A model generated the notes under the pieces. That model was not told where the DNA came from, searched no databases, and saw nothing but the letters and a program-made list of their open reading frames with translations. Source: Planococcus sp. CP5-4_YE (lineage in GTDB: Bacteria > Bacillota > Bacilli > Bacillales_A > Planococcaceae). From it: a stretch of DNA of 64,000 nt. Position numbers and translations under genes: made by a program. Below are positions 31,621 to 41,483 of the stretch, one piece after another; position 1 is the stretch's first letter; every line of letters starts with the position of its first letter. The stretch lies in contig NZ_JAHPZO010000001.1 in assembly GCF_019042655.1 (NCBI RefSeq), positions 310,001-374,000 on the forward strand, in the 5' to 3' direction.

Positions 31621-32093
31621 TAAGACACCTTTTTCTTTTGTTGTTTTTCATCCATGATCACGTAAATGACCATTAAGACGACACCAATGGTCAATGCAGC
31701 ATCCGCTACATTGAAGATCGGAAAGTCATAATTGATTACTGGAATCAGCACATCGACAAAATCGACCACTTCACCACGGTACATCCGGTCGATGAAATTA
31801 CCGATTGCGCCTCCCAATAGCACCATCAGCGCCAATTGAAACAGTGGCTGCCCTCCGGCATGCTTATGGAAGTAATACAGAATCGCCACGATCACCACAA
31901 CAGTGATAAGGGCGAACAACCACATCTGCCCTTCCAGCATCCCCCATGCCGCTCCGCGATTGCGGTGGGAAAGCCAACCGAGATACGGTTCGAGCACAGG
32001 AATCCGTTCCCCGAGCTCCATATTTTTGACGACCAGCCATTTGGTCCATTGATCCAATGCAATAATTAGTAGAGCAATCCCATAATAAATCAC
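31620..32093 (-). CDS. lspA: Lipoprotein signal peptidase
   Basis: Membrane aspartyl protease that cleaves lipoprotein signal peptides after lipidation. The protein has four hydrophobic helices and both catalytic aspartates, in GNFIDRMYRGEVVDFVDV and PIFNVADAALTIGV; SHRNRGAAWG is the other conserved block. I place the start at the GTG at 32093: GGAGG lies eight bases upstream and the resulting 157 residues align with the family start. The upstream in-frame ATG at 32111 would place that GGAGG inside the coding region. Confidence 0.94.
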   Translation of the reverse strand: MIYYGIALLIIALDQWTKWLVVKNMELGERIPVLEPYLGWLSHRNRGAAWGMLEGQMWLFALITVVVIVAILYYFHKHAGGQPLFQLALMVLLGGAIGNFIDRMYRGEVVDFVDVLIPVINYDFPIFNVADAALTIGVVLMVIYVIMDEKQQKKKVS

Positions 32094-32152
32094 TTGTATT
32101 TCCTCCGTCATTCATCAGTCTATTCATTTTAACACAGAGCGGGCGAAAAAAG

Positions 32153-32188
32153 AAAAAAGTCCGAAAACCGGATAACCGGTTTTCGGAC
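32153..32188 (-). terminator. Terminator of ileS
   Basis: GTCCGAAAACCGG pairs with CCGGTTTTCGGAC around TTAT, followed by six Ts on the minus strand, ten bases after the ileS stop. Confidence 0.95.
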
Positions 32189-32197
32189 CGTTCAAAC

Positions 32198-34960
32198 TTA
32201 AGCGTATTCGATTTCGACTACTTCCGCACAGCGCGGGCATAGTTCAGGGTGTGCTGCTGATTCGCCAACATGTTTGGAAATCGTCCAGCAACGACCGCAT
32301 TTTTCGCCTTGCGCTTTTTCGACAACGACCGACACTTCATCGAGCGTTAAAGCATTTTCCGGCGCTTGTTCTTTAGCGCCGCCGAATTCATATTCGGAAA
32401 CGATAAACAATTGCGCCAGATTCGAATCGATCGCTGGCAATAAGTTCGCCAATTCTTCACTTGCATAGACCGTTACTTTCGCTTCCAGCGATTTCCCGAT
32501 TGTTTTCGCTGCACGTGCTTCTTCCAAAGCTTTCAAGACATCGTCGCGGACGTCCATGAAACGGCTCCATTTTTCTTCTAGGTCCTTGAATTCAGGACGT
32601 TCTGCGGCTTCTGGGAAGTCCGTCAACTGAACGCTTTCTTCAGTAGCGGCTTCCAAGTATGACCACATTTCATCTGCCGTATGCGGAATGATTGGCGACG
32701 CAAGTTTCACAAGCGCCATCAAGCTATCGTACATGACCGTCTGCATCGCACGGCGATGTGGATGATCTGCACGTTCGATGTAAACGACATCTTTTGCGAC
32801 ATCCAAGTAGAACGAGCTGAGATCATTCGCGCAATAGCTGTTTAATGCCAAGTAAACTGACGAAAATTCATAATTCTCATAGCCTTTTGTTGCTGTTTTG
32901 ATCAATTTATTCAATTTCATGACCATATACTGATCCATCTCGCGCATATCTTCAAATGCCACGCGGTCTTTTGTTTCATCGAAATCAGCCAAGTTGCCGT
33001 GAAGGAATTTCAGTGTATTGCGGATTTTGCGGTACACTTCGGAAACTTGTTTGAAGTTGTCATCCGATACGCGCACATCCGCTGTATAGTCGACTGACGA
33101 CACCCAAAGACGCAGGATGTCCGCTCCCATTTGGTTCATGACTTTCGCTGGCACGATTGTATTGCCAAGCGATTTGCTCATCTTGCGCCCATTGCCATCC
33201 AATGTAAAGCCGTGGCTCAAGACGCCTTTATACGGAGCGATGCCGTTGATGGCGACGCTCGTCGTAAGCGATGAGTTGAACCAGCCGCGGTATTGGTCAG
33301 AACCTTCGAGATAAAGGTCAGCCGGGTATTGAAGGTCTTCACGCTCATCGAGCACTGCCTGATGGGACGAACCGGAATCGAACCAAACGTCCATGATATC
33401 CATTTCTTTCGTAAAGATGCCATTCGGGCTGCTCGGGTGCGTAAAGCCTTCCGGCAATAATTCCGCTGCCGTGCGCTCGAACCAGATATTCGATCCGTGC
33501 TCACGGAATAGGTCGGCGATATGCGCAATCGTTTCTTCTGTGATGACCGGATCGCCGTTTTCTGCATAGAATACAGGAATCGGCACGCCCCATACGCGCT
33601 GGCGGGAAATGTTCCAGTCGCCGCGGTCGCGCAGCATATTGTACAGGCGGGTTTCGCCCCATGCCGGAGTGAATTCCGTTTCGTCGATCGCTTTTAGGAT
33701 CTGGTCGCGGAACGCATCGATCGATACGAACCATTGCGCAGTCGCACGGTAGATGACCGGTTTTTTCGTACGCCAGTCATGTGGATAGGAGTGGGTGATG
33801 AATGACAAGGCTTCTAGTGCGCCTGCTTCATCGAGCGCTTCAGTGATCGATTTATTCGCTTTGTCGTAGAACTCGCCCGCAAATCCTGGCGCTTCTTCTG
33901 TCATGACGCCACGCTCATCGACTGGACACAATACATCCAAACCATATTTTTTGCCGATCAAGAAGTCATCTTCCCCGTGTCCAGGAGCGGTATGGACACA
34001 ACCTGTACCGGAATCGGTCGTAACATGGTCGCCAAGCATGACGAGTGACGTACGGTCATACAATGGGTGTTTCGCCTGGATATGCTCCAGTTCCTGGCCT
34101 TTCACTGTGCGGACCACTTCATAATCCGTCCATTCCAGCTCTTTCGCCACTTCTTCGAGCAAATCTTTCGCGACGACGAATTTCGAACCGCCGTGAGCGA
34201 CTTCCACGTAATCCAGATCCGCATGTACAGAAATCCCAAGGTTGGCAGGGATCGTCCAAGGCGTTGTTGTCCAGATCACCAGCTTGACACCTTCATCCAA
34301 TACGCCTTTTCCGTCTGTAACAGGGAAGGATACATAGATCGATGGTGACTTTTTGTCGTGATACTCGATCTCCGCTTCAGCAAGTGAAGATTCACTTGAC
34401 GGGGACCAGTAGACCGGCTTCAAGCCTTTATAGATATAGCCTTTATTGGCCATTTTACCGAACACTTCGATTTGACGTGCTTCGTAAGACGGTTTCAACG
34501 TGACGTATGGGTTTTCCCAATCGCCGCGCACGCCGATCCGCTTGAATTGCGAGCGCTGGCTGTCAATTTGTTCGTACGCGTACTCTTCGCACAGCTTGCG
34601 GAATTCCGCCAAAGACAATTCTTTGCGGTTGACGCCTTTATTGGTTAATGCTTGCTCGATTGGCAAACCATGTGTATCCCAGCCCGGAACGTACGGGGCA
34701 TGGAAGCCCATCATGCTGCGCGAACGAACGATCATGTCCTTCAATACTTTGTTCAATGCATGACCCATGTGAAGGTCACCGTTTGCATATGGCGGCCCGT
34801 CATGAAGCACGAAGAACGGACGGCCTTTTGTCCGGTCCTGGACTTTTTTATAGATATCCATTTCTTCCCATTTTTTTTGCATGTCAGGTTCCCGGTTCGG
34901 CAAATTGCCGCGCATCGGAAACTCGGTTTTTGGCATTAATAATGTATCTTTATAATCCAT
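32198..34960 (-). CDS. ileS: Isoleucyl-tRNA synthetase
   Basis: A 920-residue class Ia synthetase charging tRNA-Ile. Signatures: HMGHALNK (HIGH box), KMSKSLGN (KMSKS), the CP1 editing domain with [17 protein letters not shown] sequence, and a C-terminal zinc finger with cysteines in CGRCW and CPRCAEV. The ATG at 34960 has AGGAGG upstream; the longer frame starts within the T-box leader. Length and architecture are those of the eubacterial, mupirocin-sensitive group. Transcription is governed by the tRNA-sensing leader and promoter upstream. Confidence 0.97.
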   Translation of the reverse strand: MDYKDTLLMPKTEFPMRGNLPNREPDMQKKWEEMDIYKKVQDRTKGRPFFVLHDGPPYANGDLHMGHALNKVLKDMIVRSRSMMGFHAPYVPGWDTHGLPIEQALTNKGVNRKELSLAEFRKLCEEYAYEQIDSQRSQFKRIGVRGDWENPYVTLKPSYEARQIEVFGKMANKGYIYKGLKPVYWSPSSESSLAEAEIEYHDKKSPSIYVSFPVTDGKGVLDEGVKLVIWTTTPWTIPANLGISVHADLDYVEVAHGGSKFVVAKDLLEEVAKELEWTDYEVVRTVKGQELEHIQAKHPLYDRTSLVMLGDHVTTDSGTGCVHTAPGHGEDDFLIGKKYGLDVLCPVDERGVMTEEAPGFAGEFYDKANKSITEALDEAGALEALSFITHSYPHDWRTKKPVIYRATAQWFVSIDAFRDQILKAIDETEFTPAWGETRLYNMLRDRGDWNISRQRVWGVPIPVFYAENGDPVITEETIAHIADLFREHGSNIWFERTAAELLPEGFTHPSSPNGIFTKEMDIMDVWFDSGSSHQAVLDEREDLQYPADLYLEGSDQYRGWFNSSLTTSVAINGIAPYKGVLSHGFTLDGNGRKMSKSLGNTIVPAKVMNQMGADILRLWVSSVDYTADVRVSDDNFKQVSEVYRKIRNTLKFLHGNLADFDETKDRVAFEDMREMDQYMVMKLNKLIKTATKGYENYEFSSVYLALNSYCANDLSSFYLDVAKDVVYIERADHPHRRAMQTVMYDSLMALVKLASPIIPHTADEMWSYLEAATEESVQLTDFPEAAERPEFKDLEEKWSRFMDVRDDVLKALEEARAAKTIGKSLEAKVTVYASEELANLLPAIDSNLAQLFIVSEYEFGGAKEQAPENALTLDEVSVVVEKAQGEKCGRCWTISKHVGESAAHPELCPRCAEVVEIEYA

Positions 34961-34982
34961 TTTCCATTCCTCCTGTAAGCAT

Positions 34983-35217
34983 AATAAAAAGCCCCCATCC
35001 CTGGAAAGGGACGAGAAGCTCGCGGTACCACCCTTGTTGCAGCTGTGTGCTGCCAACTCTACACCGTAACGTGGCGGGGACGGGCCCGGTTACTTGCGTT
35101 CACCGGTCCAGCTCAGGAGTGATTTTCCAAGACGGCCCCGCGCCAGGCTTCCACCACCCCCGGCTCGCTCGATCGGATTTCCGTTTCGTACTGTCTCCAT
35201 CAATGCGTTTATAAGTA
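34983..35217 (-). promoter_or_regulatory. T-box riboswitch of ileS (Ile specifier)
   Basis: The leader has the T-box sequence AAGGGTGGTACCGCGA at 35035-35020 and, after it, a terminator whose stem uses GTCCC and GGGAT and ends in TTTTT near 34987. The stem I base pairs GGAG with CTCC; between them lie an AGTA motif on one side and GAAAATCA on the other. The ATC at 35123-35121, followed by A, is the isoleucine specifier. Uncharged tRNA-Ile would stabilise the antiterminator and allow ileS transcription. Confidence 0.95.
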
Positions 35218-35224
35218 TGTCGTA

Positions 35225-35253
35225 ATTATAGAAGCAGAATAGGCCTCCGTCAA
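35225..35253 (-). promoter_or_regulatory. Sigma-A promoter of ileS
   Basis: TTGACG at 35253-35248 and TATAAT at 35230-35225 with a 17-base spacer, placing the transcript start just ahead of stem I of the T-box leader. The -35 is inside the short gap after divIVA, so ileS is transcribed separately. Confidence 0.92.
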
Positions 35254-35261
35254 GAGCGGGC

Positions 35262-35789
35262 TTATTCCTTCGCCGCGCTTCCGGATTCTTTCTTTTCGAG
35301 CTGGTCGATATTTTCTGTATCCAGGTCGTATTCGAGCAAGGTGTTCCAGTCTTCCGTTTCGATCAAGTCCAGCTGTGCTTCCACCAGCATTTTGAAACGA
35401 TTGCGGAATATTTTCGATTGCTTTTTCAACTCTTCGATTTCAGTCGCGATGCGGCGTGCTTTGGCAAGCGACTCATTGACGATACGGTCTGCATTTTTCT
35501 CTGCTTCCTGGACGATCAAATCCGCTTCCTTTTGCGCGTTGCGGCGGACTTCTTCTGACGCTTCTTGCGCGACGAAGATGGATTTTTGCAAAGTCGTCTC
35601 AAGGTTTGTGAAATGGCCCATGCGCTCATCTGTCGATTTCATGCGCTCTTCCATTTCCGTTCTTTCTTTAATCACTTTTTCGTAATCTTTCATGATTTGT
35701 TCGAGGAATTCATTGACCTCGTCTTCTTGATAACCGCGGAATGCGCGGCTGAACTCTTTATTATGTATATCTAATGGTGATAAAGGCAT
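35262..35789 (-). CDS. divIVA: Cell division protein DivIVA
   Basis: A 175-residue coiled-coil protein that recognises curved membrane at septa and poles and positions division and cell-wall factors. The N-terminal lipid-binding domain LSPLDIHNKEFSRAFRGYQEDEV is typical, followed by heptad-rich coiled coil to about residue 150 and an acidic tail. Start at 35789 with AAGGAGAGA; the longer frame is not supported. It has its own candidate promoter and follows ylmH, as in Bacillus and Staphylococcus. Without sporulation its chromosome-anchoring role in spores would not apply. Confidence 0.96.
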   Translation of the reverse strand: MPLSPLDIHNKEFSRAFRGYQEDEVNEFLEQIMKDYEKVIKERTEMEERMKSTDERMGHFTNLETTLQKSIFVAQEASEEVRRNAQKEADLIVQEAEKNADRIVNESLAKARRIATEIEELKKQSKIFRNRFKMLVEAQLDLIETEDWNTLLEYDLDTENIDQLEKKESGSAAKE

Positions 35790-35823
35790 CGTATCTCTCC
35801 TTACTCTCTGCATAGTTACACTC

Positions 35824-35852
35824 ATTATACCGCTCATGGCGAGAAATTTCAG
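35824..35852 (-). promoter_or_regulatory. Candidate promoter of divIVA
   Basis: CTGAAA at 35852-35847 and TATAAT at 35829-35824 with a 17-base spacer, about 35 bases before the divIVA start. Confidence 0.65.
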
Positions 35853-35878
35853 TAATATTCACCACATTCGCCGGTGTT

Positions 35879-36664
35879 TTATTTTTTCAATTCCAATTTG
35901 CCGACTTGCAGGCGAATTTTATCTTTTTTTGTGCGCCCTTCAATCGCGATGATTTGCACACGGCCAAAGCCTCTGGCTGAAATTAAATCGGATTCGTGCA
36001 ATTCGAATGAGACGCTTTCTTGTGCTGTCCAATTGACTTTCACTTTTCCGCCATTGATCAAGGACGCGGCTTTTTGGCGGGAAATTTTATAGACTGAGCT
36101 CATGACTGTATCAAGCCGTAGCGAACTGACCGTATGCGCTTCTTCCGCCCACTCCTCAATAACTGGGAGATAGTCGATGGGATCGTCCACTTCTTCGAGT
36201 TGAACTTTCACTTTCCCCGCACTGGTGAAGTTTGCGCGCAAATACGGGGCGATTTCTGTCATCACTGCGAGCTGGACGGTGCCTTCGCCGATCCGGATGT
36301 CCCCAAATTTCCCTCGTTCCAAACCAAGCGACATAAGTGCACCGAGAATGTCCGGATGCTTCAAGGTGACGAATTTCACCGGATAGCGCAATTCGAACAT
36401 GGTGACTTGGAAATCACTTTCTTCCGGCACATAATACGCGGGATGCAGCAAGACACGCTCTCGCTCTGCCTGGTTGAACAAGCCGGAAGCTGCCATTTCC
36501 ACATCACGTGATCCGATCAGTGATTTAACGATAAAACGCTGCCGCGGGTCCAGAAAGTCAGTGAGCTTCGGTGCGTACATATCTTCTACATCTCGCAGCC
36601 AGTCGGATGCCTGCTCGATAAATTGTTGTTCGTCTTTGCGGAAATGCTGGAATATCTCTTCCAT
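35879..36664 (-). CDS. ylmH: YlmH, S4-domain RNA-binding protein
   Basis: A 261-residue protein with a C-terminal S4 RNA-binding domain (ISRQKAASLINGGKVKVNW) and an N-terminal region (FLDPRQRFIVKSL) common to the YlmH family. Orthologues have been tied to division and, more recently, to rescue of stalled 50S subunits in parallel with RqcH; the RqcH gene is also in this window. GGAGGG precedes the ATG. A terminator lies between it and ylmG downstream of ylmG, so ylmH has its own 150-base upstream region. Confidence 0.92.
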   Translation of the reverse strand: MEEIFQHFRKDEQQFIEQASDWLRDVEDMYAPKLTDFLDPRQRFIVKSLIGSRDVEMAASGLFNQAERERVLLHPAYYVPEESDFQVTMFELRYPVKFVTLKHPDILGALMSLGLERGKFGDIRIGEGTVQLAVMTEIAPYLRANFTSAGKVKVQLEEVDDPIDYLPVIEEWAEEAHTVSSLRLDTVMSSVYKISRQKAASLINGGKVKVNWTAQESVSFELHESDLISARGFGRVQIIAIEGRTKKDKIRLQVGKLELKK

Positions 36665-36753
36665 GGGCCGTTCCCTCCGGTTCTTGGATTCATTCGTTGT
36701 TTAACAAGCATTCTACAAACAGAAGAAAAACCCTCTCGCTGTTTGTCGCAAAT

Positions 36754-36784
36754 AAAAAAGACAGAGAAATGGATTCTCCGTCTT
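36754..36784 (-). terminator. Terminator after ylmG
   Basis: On the minus strand AAGACGGAGAA pairs with TTTCTCTGTCTT around a four-base loop and ends in TTTTTT. It ends the sepF-ylmG transcript before ylmH. Confidence 0.9.
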
Positions 36785-36816
36785 CCTATATCAGCTGCTG
36801 TTGGTTCAGCTTCTTA

Positions 36817-37080
36817 TCAGAGAAGGTACTCAGCCAATGTGAGGATTCCTTGGCTCGCGAGGCTCAAGAAGAAAATAGCCACAATAGGCGAGATATCGAT
36901 CATGCCGATCGGCGGGATAAAGCGGCGGAAAATATCCAGATAAGGATCGGTGATGCGGGAAATGGCCTGCCCGAAAGCAGATTCCTTGATACTCGGCACC
37001 CAGCTCATGAAGACGCTGATGATCAGCAAATAGAAATAAATGTTTATAGCTCCAAGTAGTATATTGATAAGAAGAATCAT
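36817..37080 (-). CDS. ylmG: YggT family membrane protein YlmG
   Basis: An 87-residue protein with two hydrophobic segments flanking the conserved FMSWVPSIKESAFGQAISRITDPYL block of the YGGT family. In bacteria the family is linked to division or envelope integrity and in chloroplasts to nucleoid distribution; no precise activity is known. It follows sepF by 18 bases and is closed by a terminator. Confidence 0.93.
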   Translation of the reverse strand: MILLINILLGAINIYFYLLIISVFMSWVPSIKESAFGQAISRITDPYLDIFRRFIPPIGMIDISPIVAIFFLSLASQGILTLAEYLL

Positions 37081-37098
37081 TCGATTTTTAGCACCTTT

Positions 37099-37602
37099 CT
37101 ATTGTTGATCGTCGTGATAATAATCGGAGATGGCGCCATCCACTTCGACCGTGTCCGGCACGCACAGGAAAATGTCAGTCCCAATGCGCTGAATGTCCCC
37201 GCCTAGTGCATAGACAGTGCCGCTCAGGAAGTCGATGATCCGGAGGCCCTGGTCCCGTTCAATGCGCTGCAAATTGACCACGACGGCCTGTTTTGTTTTC
37301 AAGCTCTCCGCAATATCCTGCGCTTCCGCATAGACACGCGGTTCCGCCAAGCTGACTTTTGATGAAGAAGCAGATGAATTCTGCAAATTGACTATATTCT
37401 GCACGGTAGGTTCCTCCAAATTCTCACGGCGTTCTTTCATTGGCTTTGGTGATTTTGGTGCTTTCTTCTGCGGCTGTTCGGCAGCTGCCGGGGCCGGCTT
37501 TTCATAACGCTGCACAGGACGCTGCTTGCGTTCTTCCTGGACAGGCTCTTCCTCGTACTCGTCCAGATAAAAGAAATTTTTGAATTTATCCTTCATGCTC
37601 AT
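37099..37602 (-). CDS. sepF: Cell division protein SepF
   Basis: A 167-residue division protein that binds FtsZ and tethers it to the membrane. The N-terminal amphipathic [16 protein letters not shown] is the membrane anchor, the middle is a charged Pro/Lys-rich linker, and the C-terminal 85 residues are the SepF fold ([19 protein letters not shown], [18 protein letters not shown]). Overlaps ylmE by four bases. Position in the cluster after ylmE matches Bacillus and Staphylococcus. Confidence 0.95.
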   Translation of the reverse strand: MSMKDKFKNFFYLDEYEEEPVQEERKQRPVQRYEKPAPAAAEQPQKKAPKSPKPMKERRENLEEPTVQNIVNLQNSSASSSKVSLAEPRVYAEAQDIAESLKTKQAVVVNLQRIERDQGLRIIDFLSGTVYALGGDIQRIGTDIFLCVPDTVEVDGAISDYYHDDQQ

Positions 37603-38270
37603 CTTTCCGCCTCACTTTCCGACCCTACCAATGCGGTCCCGACGCGGACAAACGTCGCGCCTTCTTCAGCCGCAATCAGGTAATCATTCGACATGCCCAT
37701 CGACAATTCCGTACAGGGGGCGTGCGCCCATTTCTTGGCTGCAACTTGCTGCTGCAACTCTTTCAATCCTTTAAAAGTCGCTCTCAATAAAGCTTCATCT
37801 TCTGTGTTCGGCGCCATGGTCATCAAGCCGACCACACGCACCATATCGAATTCCTTCAAGGATTCGATAACAGCAGGAACTTCCTCAGGAGAAAAGCCGC
37901 TTTTGGAATCCTCACCGGAAACATTGACTTGGATAAAGCAATTGACAGGCTGATCTGCACGTTTTTGAATTTCTTTCGCCAAACTCATACGGTCCAGGGA
38001 ATGAAGATAATCTATGAGACCGATCACGTCCTTGACTTTCCGTGACTGAAGCGTGCCGATATAATGCCAAACGACATCGCCTTTGATTTCTCCGTGTTTC
38101 AGCTTGAGGCCTTCCGGACGGTTTTCACCCAGGTGGCGGATACCCGCATCGACGGCTTCCTGTGTTCTGTCGATTCCAACTTGTTTTGTGACTGCGACGA
38201 TTTCAATGCCACTATTGATTTCATTTAATGTATGGGCCATTTCTTCAAATATCGGTTTAATCGCTTTCAT
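37599..38270 (-). CDS. ylmE: YggS family PLP homeostasis protein YlmE
   Basis: A 223-residue single-domain TIM-barrel protein that binds pyridoxal phosphate and affects B6 and amino-acid balance; no enzyme activity is established. The PLP lysine is Lys29 in AVTKQVG. Other conserved blocks are [26 protein letters not shown] and GLMTMAPN. In B. subtilis ylmD and the sporulation sigma genes lie between ftsZ and ylmE; here it directly follows the ftsZ terminator and has its own promoter. Confidence 0.94.
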   Translation of the reverse strand: MKAIKPIFEEMAHTLNEINSGIEIVAVTKQVGIDRTQEAVDAGIRHLGENRPEGLKLKHGEIKGDVVWHYIGTLQSRKVKDVIGLIDYLHSLDRMSLAKEIQKRADQPVNCFIQVNVSGEDSKSGFSPEEVPAVIESLKEFDMVRVVGLMTMAPNTEDEALLRATFKGLKELQQQVAAKKWAHAPCTELSMGMSNDYLIAAEEGATFVRVGTALVGSESEAER

Positions 38271-38302
38271 ATACTCACAACTTTTCTATAGACGTTCACT
38301 TT

Positions 38303-38331
38303 ATTGTACCAAGCTAAAGCTGATTTATCAA
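38303..38331 (-). promoter_or_regulatory. Candidate promoter of ylmE-sepF-ylmG
   Basis: TTGATA at 38331-38326 and TACAAT at 38308-38303 with a 17-base spacer, about 33 bases before ylmE. Confidence 0.72.
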
Positions 38332-38355
38332 TTCAGCCTTTCATGAAAACGATAA

Positions 38356-38399
38356 AGCTGCCTATTTTTCAACGAAATTATGAAGGATACGTGGCAGCT
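38356..38399. repeat. Inverted repeat between ftsZ terminator and ylmE promoter
   Basis: AGCTGCC at 38356-38362 and GGCAGCT at 38393-38399 can pair across about 30 bases. The same seven-base words recur in the ftsZ terminator (38441-38447 and 38454-38460), making four alternating copies. Function unknown. Confidence 0.6.
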
Positions 38400-38431
38400 G
38401 GAGCTAAAAGCCAAGTAAAGATTTGTTCAAG

Positions 38432-38466
38432 CAAAAAAACAGCTGCCGGTTGGGCAGCTGTTTTCT
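38432..38466. terminator. Terminator of ftsZ
   Basis: AACAGCTGCC and GGCAGCTGTT pair around a five-base loop and are followed by seven Ts on the minus strand; the plus strand also has a T-rich end. It ends the division cluster ten bases after ftsZ. Confidence 0.93.
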
Positions 38467-38475
38467 TCACAATTA

Positions 38476-39666
38476 TTAACGGCGTTTTTGTCTATTGCGC
38501 AGGAATGTCGGGATATCCAATGCGTCTTCACTTTGCTTATCCTGGCGTTGAGGCTCCTGGTTGTAGTAAGGAGTTTGCTCTTCGCGGCGTTGGGACTGTT
38601 CTTCGCGGCGTGCTTCACGGATGGAAGGAGCCGGGTTTTGCTGTTGGATCGATTGGATGCGGTTTGCGTTCAATCCAGATCCACGCGGTGCGCGTCCAGC
38701 AGGGTTCAATTGTTCTTCATTGAATCCAGTAGCGATGACCGTTACGACGATTTCATCTTTCAAGTTGTCGTTGATGACGGAACCGAAGATCATGTTTACT
38801 TCTTCATCTGAAGCGGATGCGACGATATCGGCTGCTTCTTGGACTTCATACAAGCTCAAGTTCGATCCACCTGTAATGTTCATCAAGACGCCTTTTGCTC
38901 CATCGACAGATACTTCAAGCAATGGGCTTGAAACAGCTTTCTTGGCAGCTTCAGCAGCTCGGTTTTCTCCAGAAGAAACACCGATCCCCATAAGTGCAGA
39001 GCCTTTATTTGACATGATTGTTTTCACGTCGGCAAAGTCAAGGTTGATGAGACCAGGAACTGCGATCAAATCAGAGATACCTTGTACACCTTGACGCAAG
39101 ACATTATCCGCTTCACGGAATGCTTCAAGCATCGGCGTGTTTTTGTCGACGATTTCGAGTAGACGGTCATTCGGGATGACGATCAATGTATCGACTGATT
39201 CTTTCATCGTCGCGATTCCGCCGATAGCCTGAGTCGAACGCTTGCGCCCTTCGAATGTGAACGGGCGAGTAACGACGCCCACTGTCAATGCGCCAAGTTC
39301 TTTAGCGATGCCTGCGATGACAGGTGCAGCACCCGTACCGGTGCCTCCGCCCATGCCGGCAGTTACGAATACCATATCAGCTCCGCGCAAAGCTTCTTCG
39401 ATTTGTTCTTTGCTTTCTTCTGCTGCTTTTTTACCGACATCCGGGTTAGCGCCGGCGCCAAGACCACGCGTCAATTTCCCACCGATTTGCAGTCGTGTTT
39501 CTGCTTTCGAAAGGTTCAAGGCTTGCGCGTCTGTGTTGACAGCGATGAATTCCACCCCTTGAACTCCATGTTCGATCATCCGGTTGACTGCGTTGTTTCC
39601 GCCGCCACCGACACCAATGACTTTAATTACGGCTAATGCATCGATATTTGTATCAAATTCCAACAT
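38476..39666 (-). CDS. ftsZ: Cell division protein FtsZ
   Basis: Tubulin-like GTPase that forms the division ring. The 396-residue protein has the GTP-binding [13 protein letters not shown], the tubulin signature [12 protein letters not shown], the T7 loop [11 protein letters not shown] with the catalytic Asp, and a C-terminal Gln/Arg-rich linker ending in the partner-binding peptide [13 protein letters not shown]. It follows ftsA by 58 bases and is followed by a terminator. Length is typical. Confidence 0.98.
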   Translation of the reverse strand: MLEFDTNIDALAVIKVIGVGGGGNNAVNRMIEHGVQGVEFIAVNTDAQALNLSKAETRLQIGGKLTRGLGAGANPDVGKKAAEESKEQIEEALRGADMVFVTAGMGGGTGTGAAPVIAGIAKELGALTVGVVTRPFTFEGRKRSTQAIGGIATMKESVDTLIVIPNDRLLEIVDKNTPMLEAFREADNVLRQGVQGISDLIAVPGLINLDFADVKTIMSNKGSALMGIGVSSGENRAAEAAKKAVSSPLLEVSVDGAKGVLMNITGGSNLSLYEVQEAADIVASASDEEVNMIFGSVINDNLKDEIVVTVIATGFNEEQLNPAGRAPRGSGLNANRIQSIQQQNPAPSIREARREEQSQRREEQTPYYNQEPQRQDKQSEDALDIPTFLRNRQKRR

Positions 39667-39724
39667 TCTTTTTTCCTCCTAAAATTGCTCAGCTTTTGAA
39701 CATAAGCCGGACACAATGATGATT

Positions 39725-41014
39725 TTATTCAAAAAAACGATCAAACATTTTTTTGGCTTTGCTTACGACACCTTCGTTATCCTGTTTCGGTTGTTTCGGC
39801 TGTTTTTGCTTTTTCGGCTGCTGCTCCACATACTCAGGTTTCTGCGAATGTGCAGCTGCTGAACTATGGCCAACGTTTCCGTAGAACAAATCTTCTGCGT
39901 AAGCGTATTGGATCAATCCAACCGCTGTTGTATATTGCGGCTCGCGAACTCCGATAAATTCAGGAGTGAACAGGCGCACCCGCGTTTGGAGAATGCTTCT
40001 TGCCAATTCAGGAAGGCCATCCATTTTGGCCATTCCGCCTGTCAATACGACACCGCCAGGTAATTCATCGACGCCGAGACGGTATAACTCATCCAAAATC
40101 AATTCGAAAAGTTCTTCCATGCGAACTCCGATTATTTCAGATATGTATTTTTGGCTGTATTGTTCTCTCGAATCCGAACCGATCACCGGCACTTCGAATA
40201 CTTCTTCTTCAGAAGCGTCGTCGAAAAACGCGTGGCCATGTTCGAGCTTGATTTTTTCAGCTTGCTCTGTCGGGGTTTTTAAGACAATCGATAAATCTTT
40301 CGTCACATGGTCGCCTCCGACGGGAATGACCGATGCCGCACGAAGATGGCCATCGCGGAATACTGCGATTGAAGTCGATCCACCGCCAATATCGATGCAG
40401 GCCGTTCCGTGGTTCTTTTCATCTTCAGTCAACGCATAACCTCCGGCTACTAGCGGCTGGACATAAATCTCACGAATTTCAAGGCCCGCGCGTTCAACAC
40501 AGCGAAGCACATTGTGCAAGACCGTTTTTGAAGTCGTCACCATTGTACCATCCATTTCCAAACGGATGCCGATCATGCCTCTAGGGTCTTTGATCTCGCC
40601 GAGGTGATCGACGACATATTCTTCAGGAATGATATTAACCAACTCACGTTCTGGTGGAATCGACATCACTTGTGCCGCTTCCAAAACGCGTTCTAGATCC
40701 TCATCCGTGATTTCACGATTCTCGCTGTTTACTGCAACGATTCCTTTAACCGGCTGCAATGCCACTTGATTGGCTGGAATGCCCAGCACGACTTCGTGGA
40801 TTTCTTTGCCGATCATTCGCTCTGCCTGATCGACAGCTTTTTTGATGGACTGGACAGTTGCATCTATATCAACAATCGCACCTTTTTTAATTCCATTTGA
40901 TTTGACGTTGCCGACGCCGATGACGTGCAACGATTTATTGGTCATTTCCCCGATTAATACTTTGACGGAGGAAGACCCGATATCCAAACTTACATATAAT
41001 TCTGATTGACTCAA
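39725..41014 (-). CDS. ftsA: Cell division protein FtsA
   Basis: Actin-like ATPase that anchors FtsZ to the membrane. The 429-residue protein has SLDIGSSSVKVLIGE, the 1C domain, CIDIGGGSTSIAVF, GGVVLTGGMAKMDGL and a C-terminal amphipathic helix KAKKMFDRFFE after a Lys/Gln/Pro-rich linker. AAGGAGG precedes the start. About 105 bases separate it from sbp; a weak TTACTT and TACAAT pair 17 bases apart there could be an extra promoter. Confidence 0.97.
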   Translation of the reverse strand: MSQSELYVSLDIGSSSVKVLIGEMTNKSLHVIGVGNVKSNGIKKGAIVDIDATVQSIKKAVDQAERMIGKEIHEVVLGIPANQVALQPVKGIVAVNSENREITDEDLERVLEAAQVMSIPPERELVNIIPEEYVVDHLGEIKDPRGMIGIRLEMDGTMVTTSKTVLHNVLRCVERAGLEIREIYVQPLVAGGYALTEDEKNHGTACIDIGGGSTSIAVFRDGHLRAASVIPVGGDHVTKDLSIVLKTPTEQAEKIKLEHGHAFFDDASEEEVFEVPVIGSDSREQYSQKYISEIIGVRMEELFELILDELYRLGVDELPGGVVLTGGMAKMDGLPELARSILQTRVRLFTPEFIGVREPQYTTAVGLIQYAYAEDLFYGNVGHSSAAAHSQKPEYVEQQPKKQKQPKQPKQDNEGVVSKAKKMFDRFFE

Positions 41015-41118
41015 CTCGTGGCACCTCCTTATAAAACTTCTCTACATTACATTCTATTGTAAAATACACACCTTGTCTAAGTAAAATAGCGAAACTTAGA
41101 AAATTTTCCTGCAATTCG

Positions 41119-41481
41119 TCAATTCGCCTCACCAAGCTTGTTTTTTTCGGTCCATTTCGAAAGCAAAATGCGGCGGATCACCGCAATATTCTGGAATAGC
41201 CGGACGCCGAACGCGAAAATAGCTGCCAAATACAAATCTACACCTAAATGGACACCGAGGAAAGCGAGGCCTGCGGCAAGAACAATATTGAAGAAAAAAC
41301 CCGTAACAAAAACTTTGTCGTCGTATACTTGCTGCAAATGAGCCCTTATGCCGCCAAAAAGTGTATCCAAGGAAGCAAGTACCGCTATCGATAAATAACT
41401 GGCGTATTCAGGCGGTATTTGGATATCCGTCAACAAGCCAAGCGAAATGCCCAACAGCAATCCAAGAATCGATATCCACAT
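41119..41481 (-). CDS. sbp: Small basic protein Sbp (DUF1290)
   Basis: A 120-residue membrane protein with about three hydrophobic segments (ISILGLLLGISLGLL, YASYLSIAVLASLDTLFGG, GFFFNIVLAAGLAFLGVHLG). The family always sits between ylxX and ftsA in Bacillales; function is unknown. Starts two bases after ylxX ends. Confidence 0.9.
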   Translation of the reverse strand: MWISILGLLLGISLGLLTDIQIPPEYASYLSIAVLASLDTLFGGIRAHLQQVYDDKVFVTGFFFNIVLAAGLAFLGVHLGVDLYLAAIFAFGVRLFQNIAVIRRILLSKWTEKNKLGEAN

Positions 41482-41483
41482 CC

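Noticed and set aside
32094..32111. ATG start of lspA six codons upstream
   Set aside because: It would put the only Shine-Dalgarno sequence inside the gene; the GTG at 32093 has correct spacing and family-like start.
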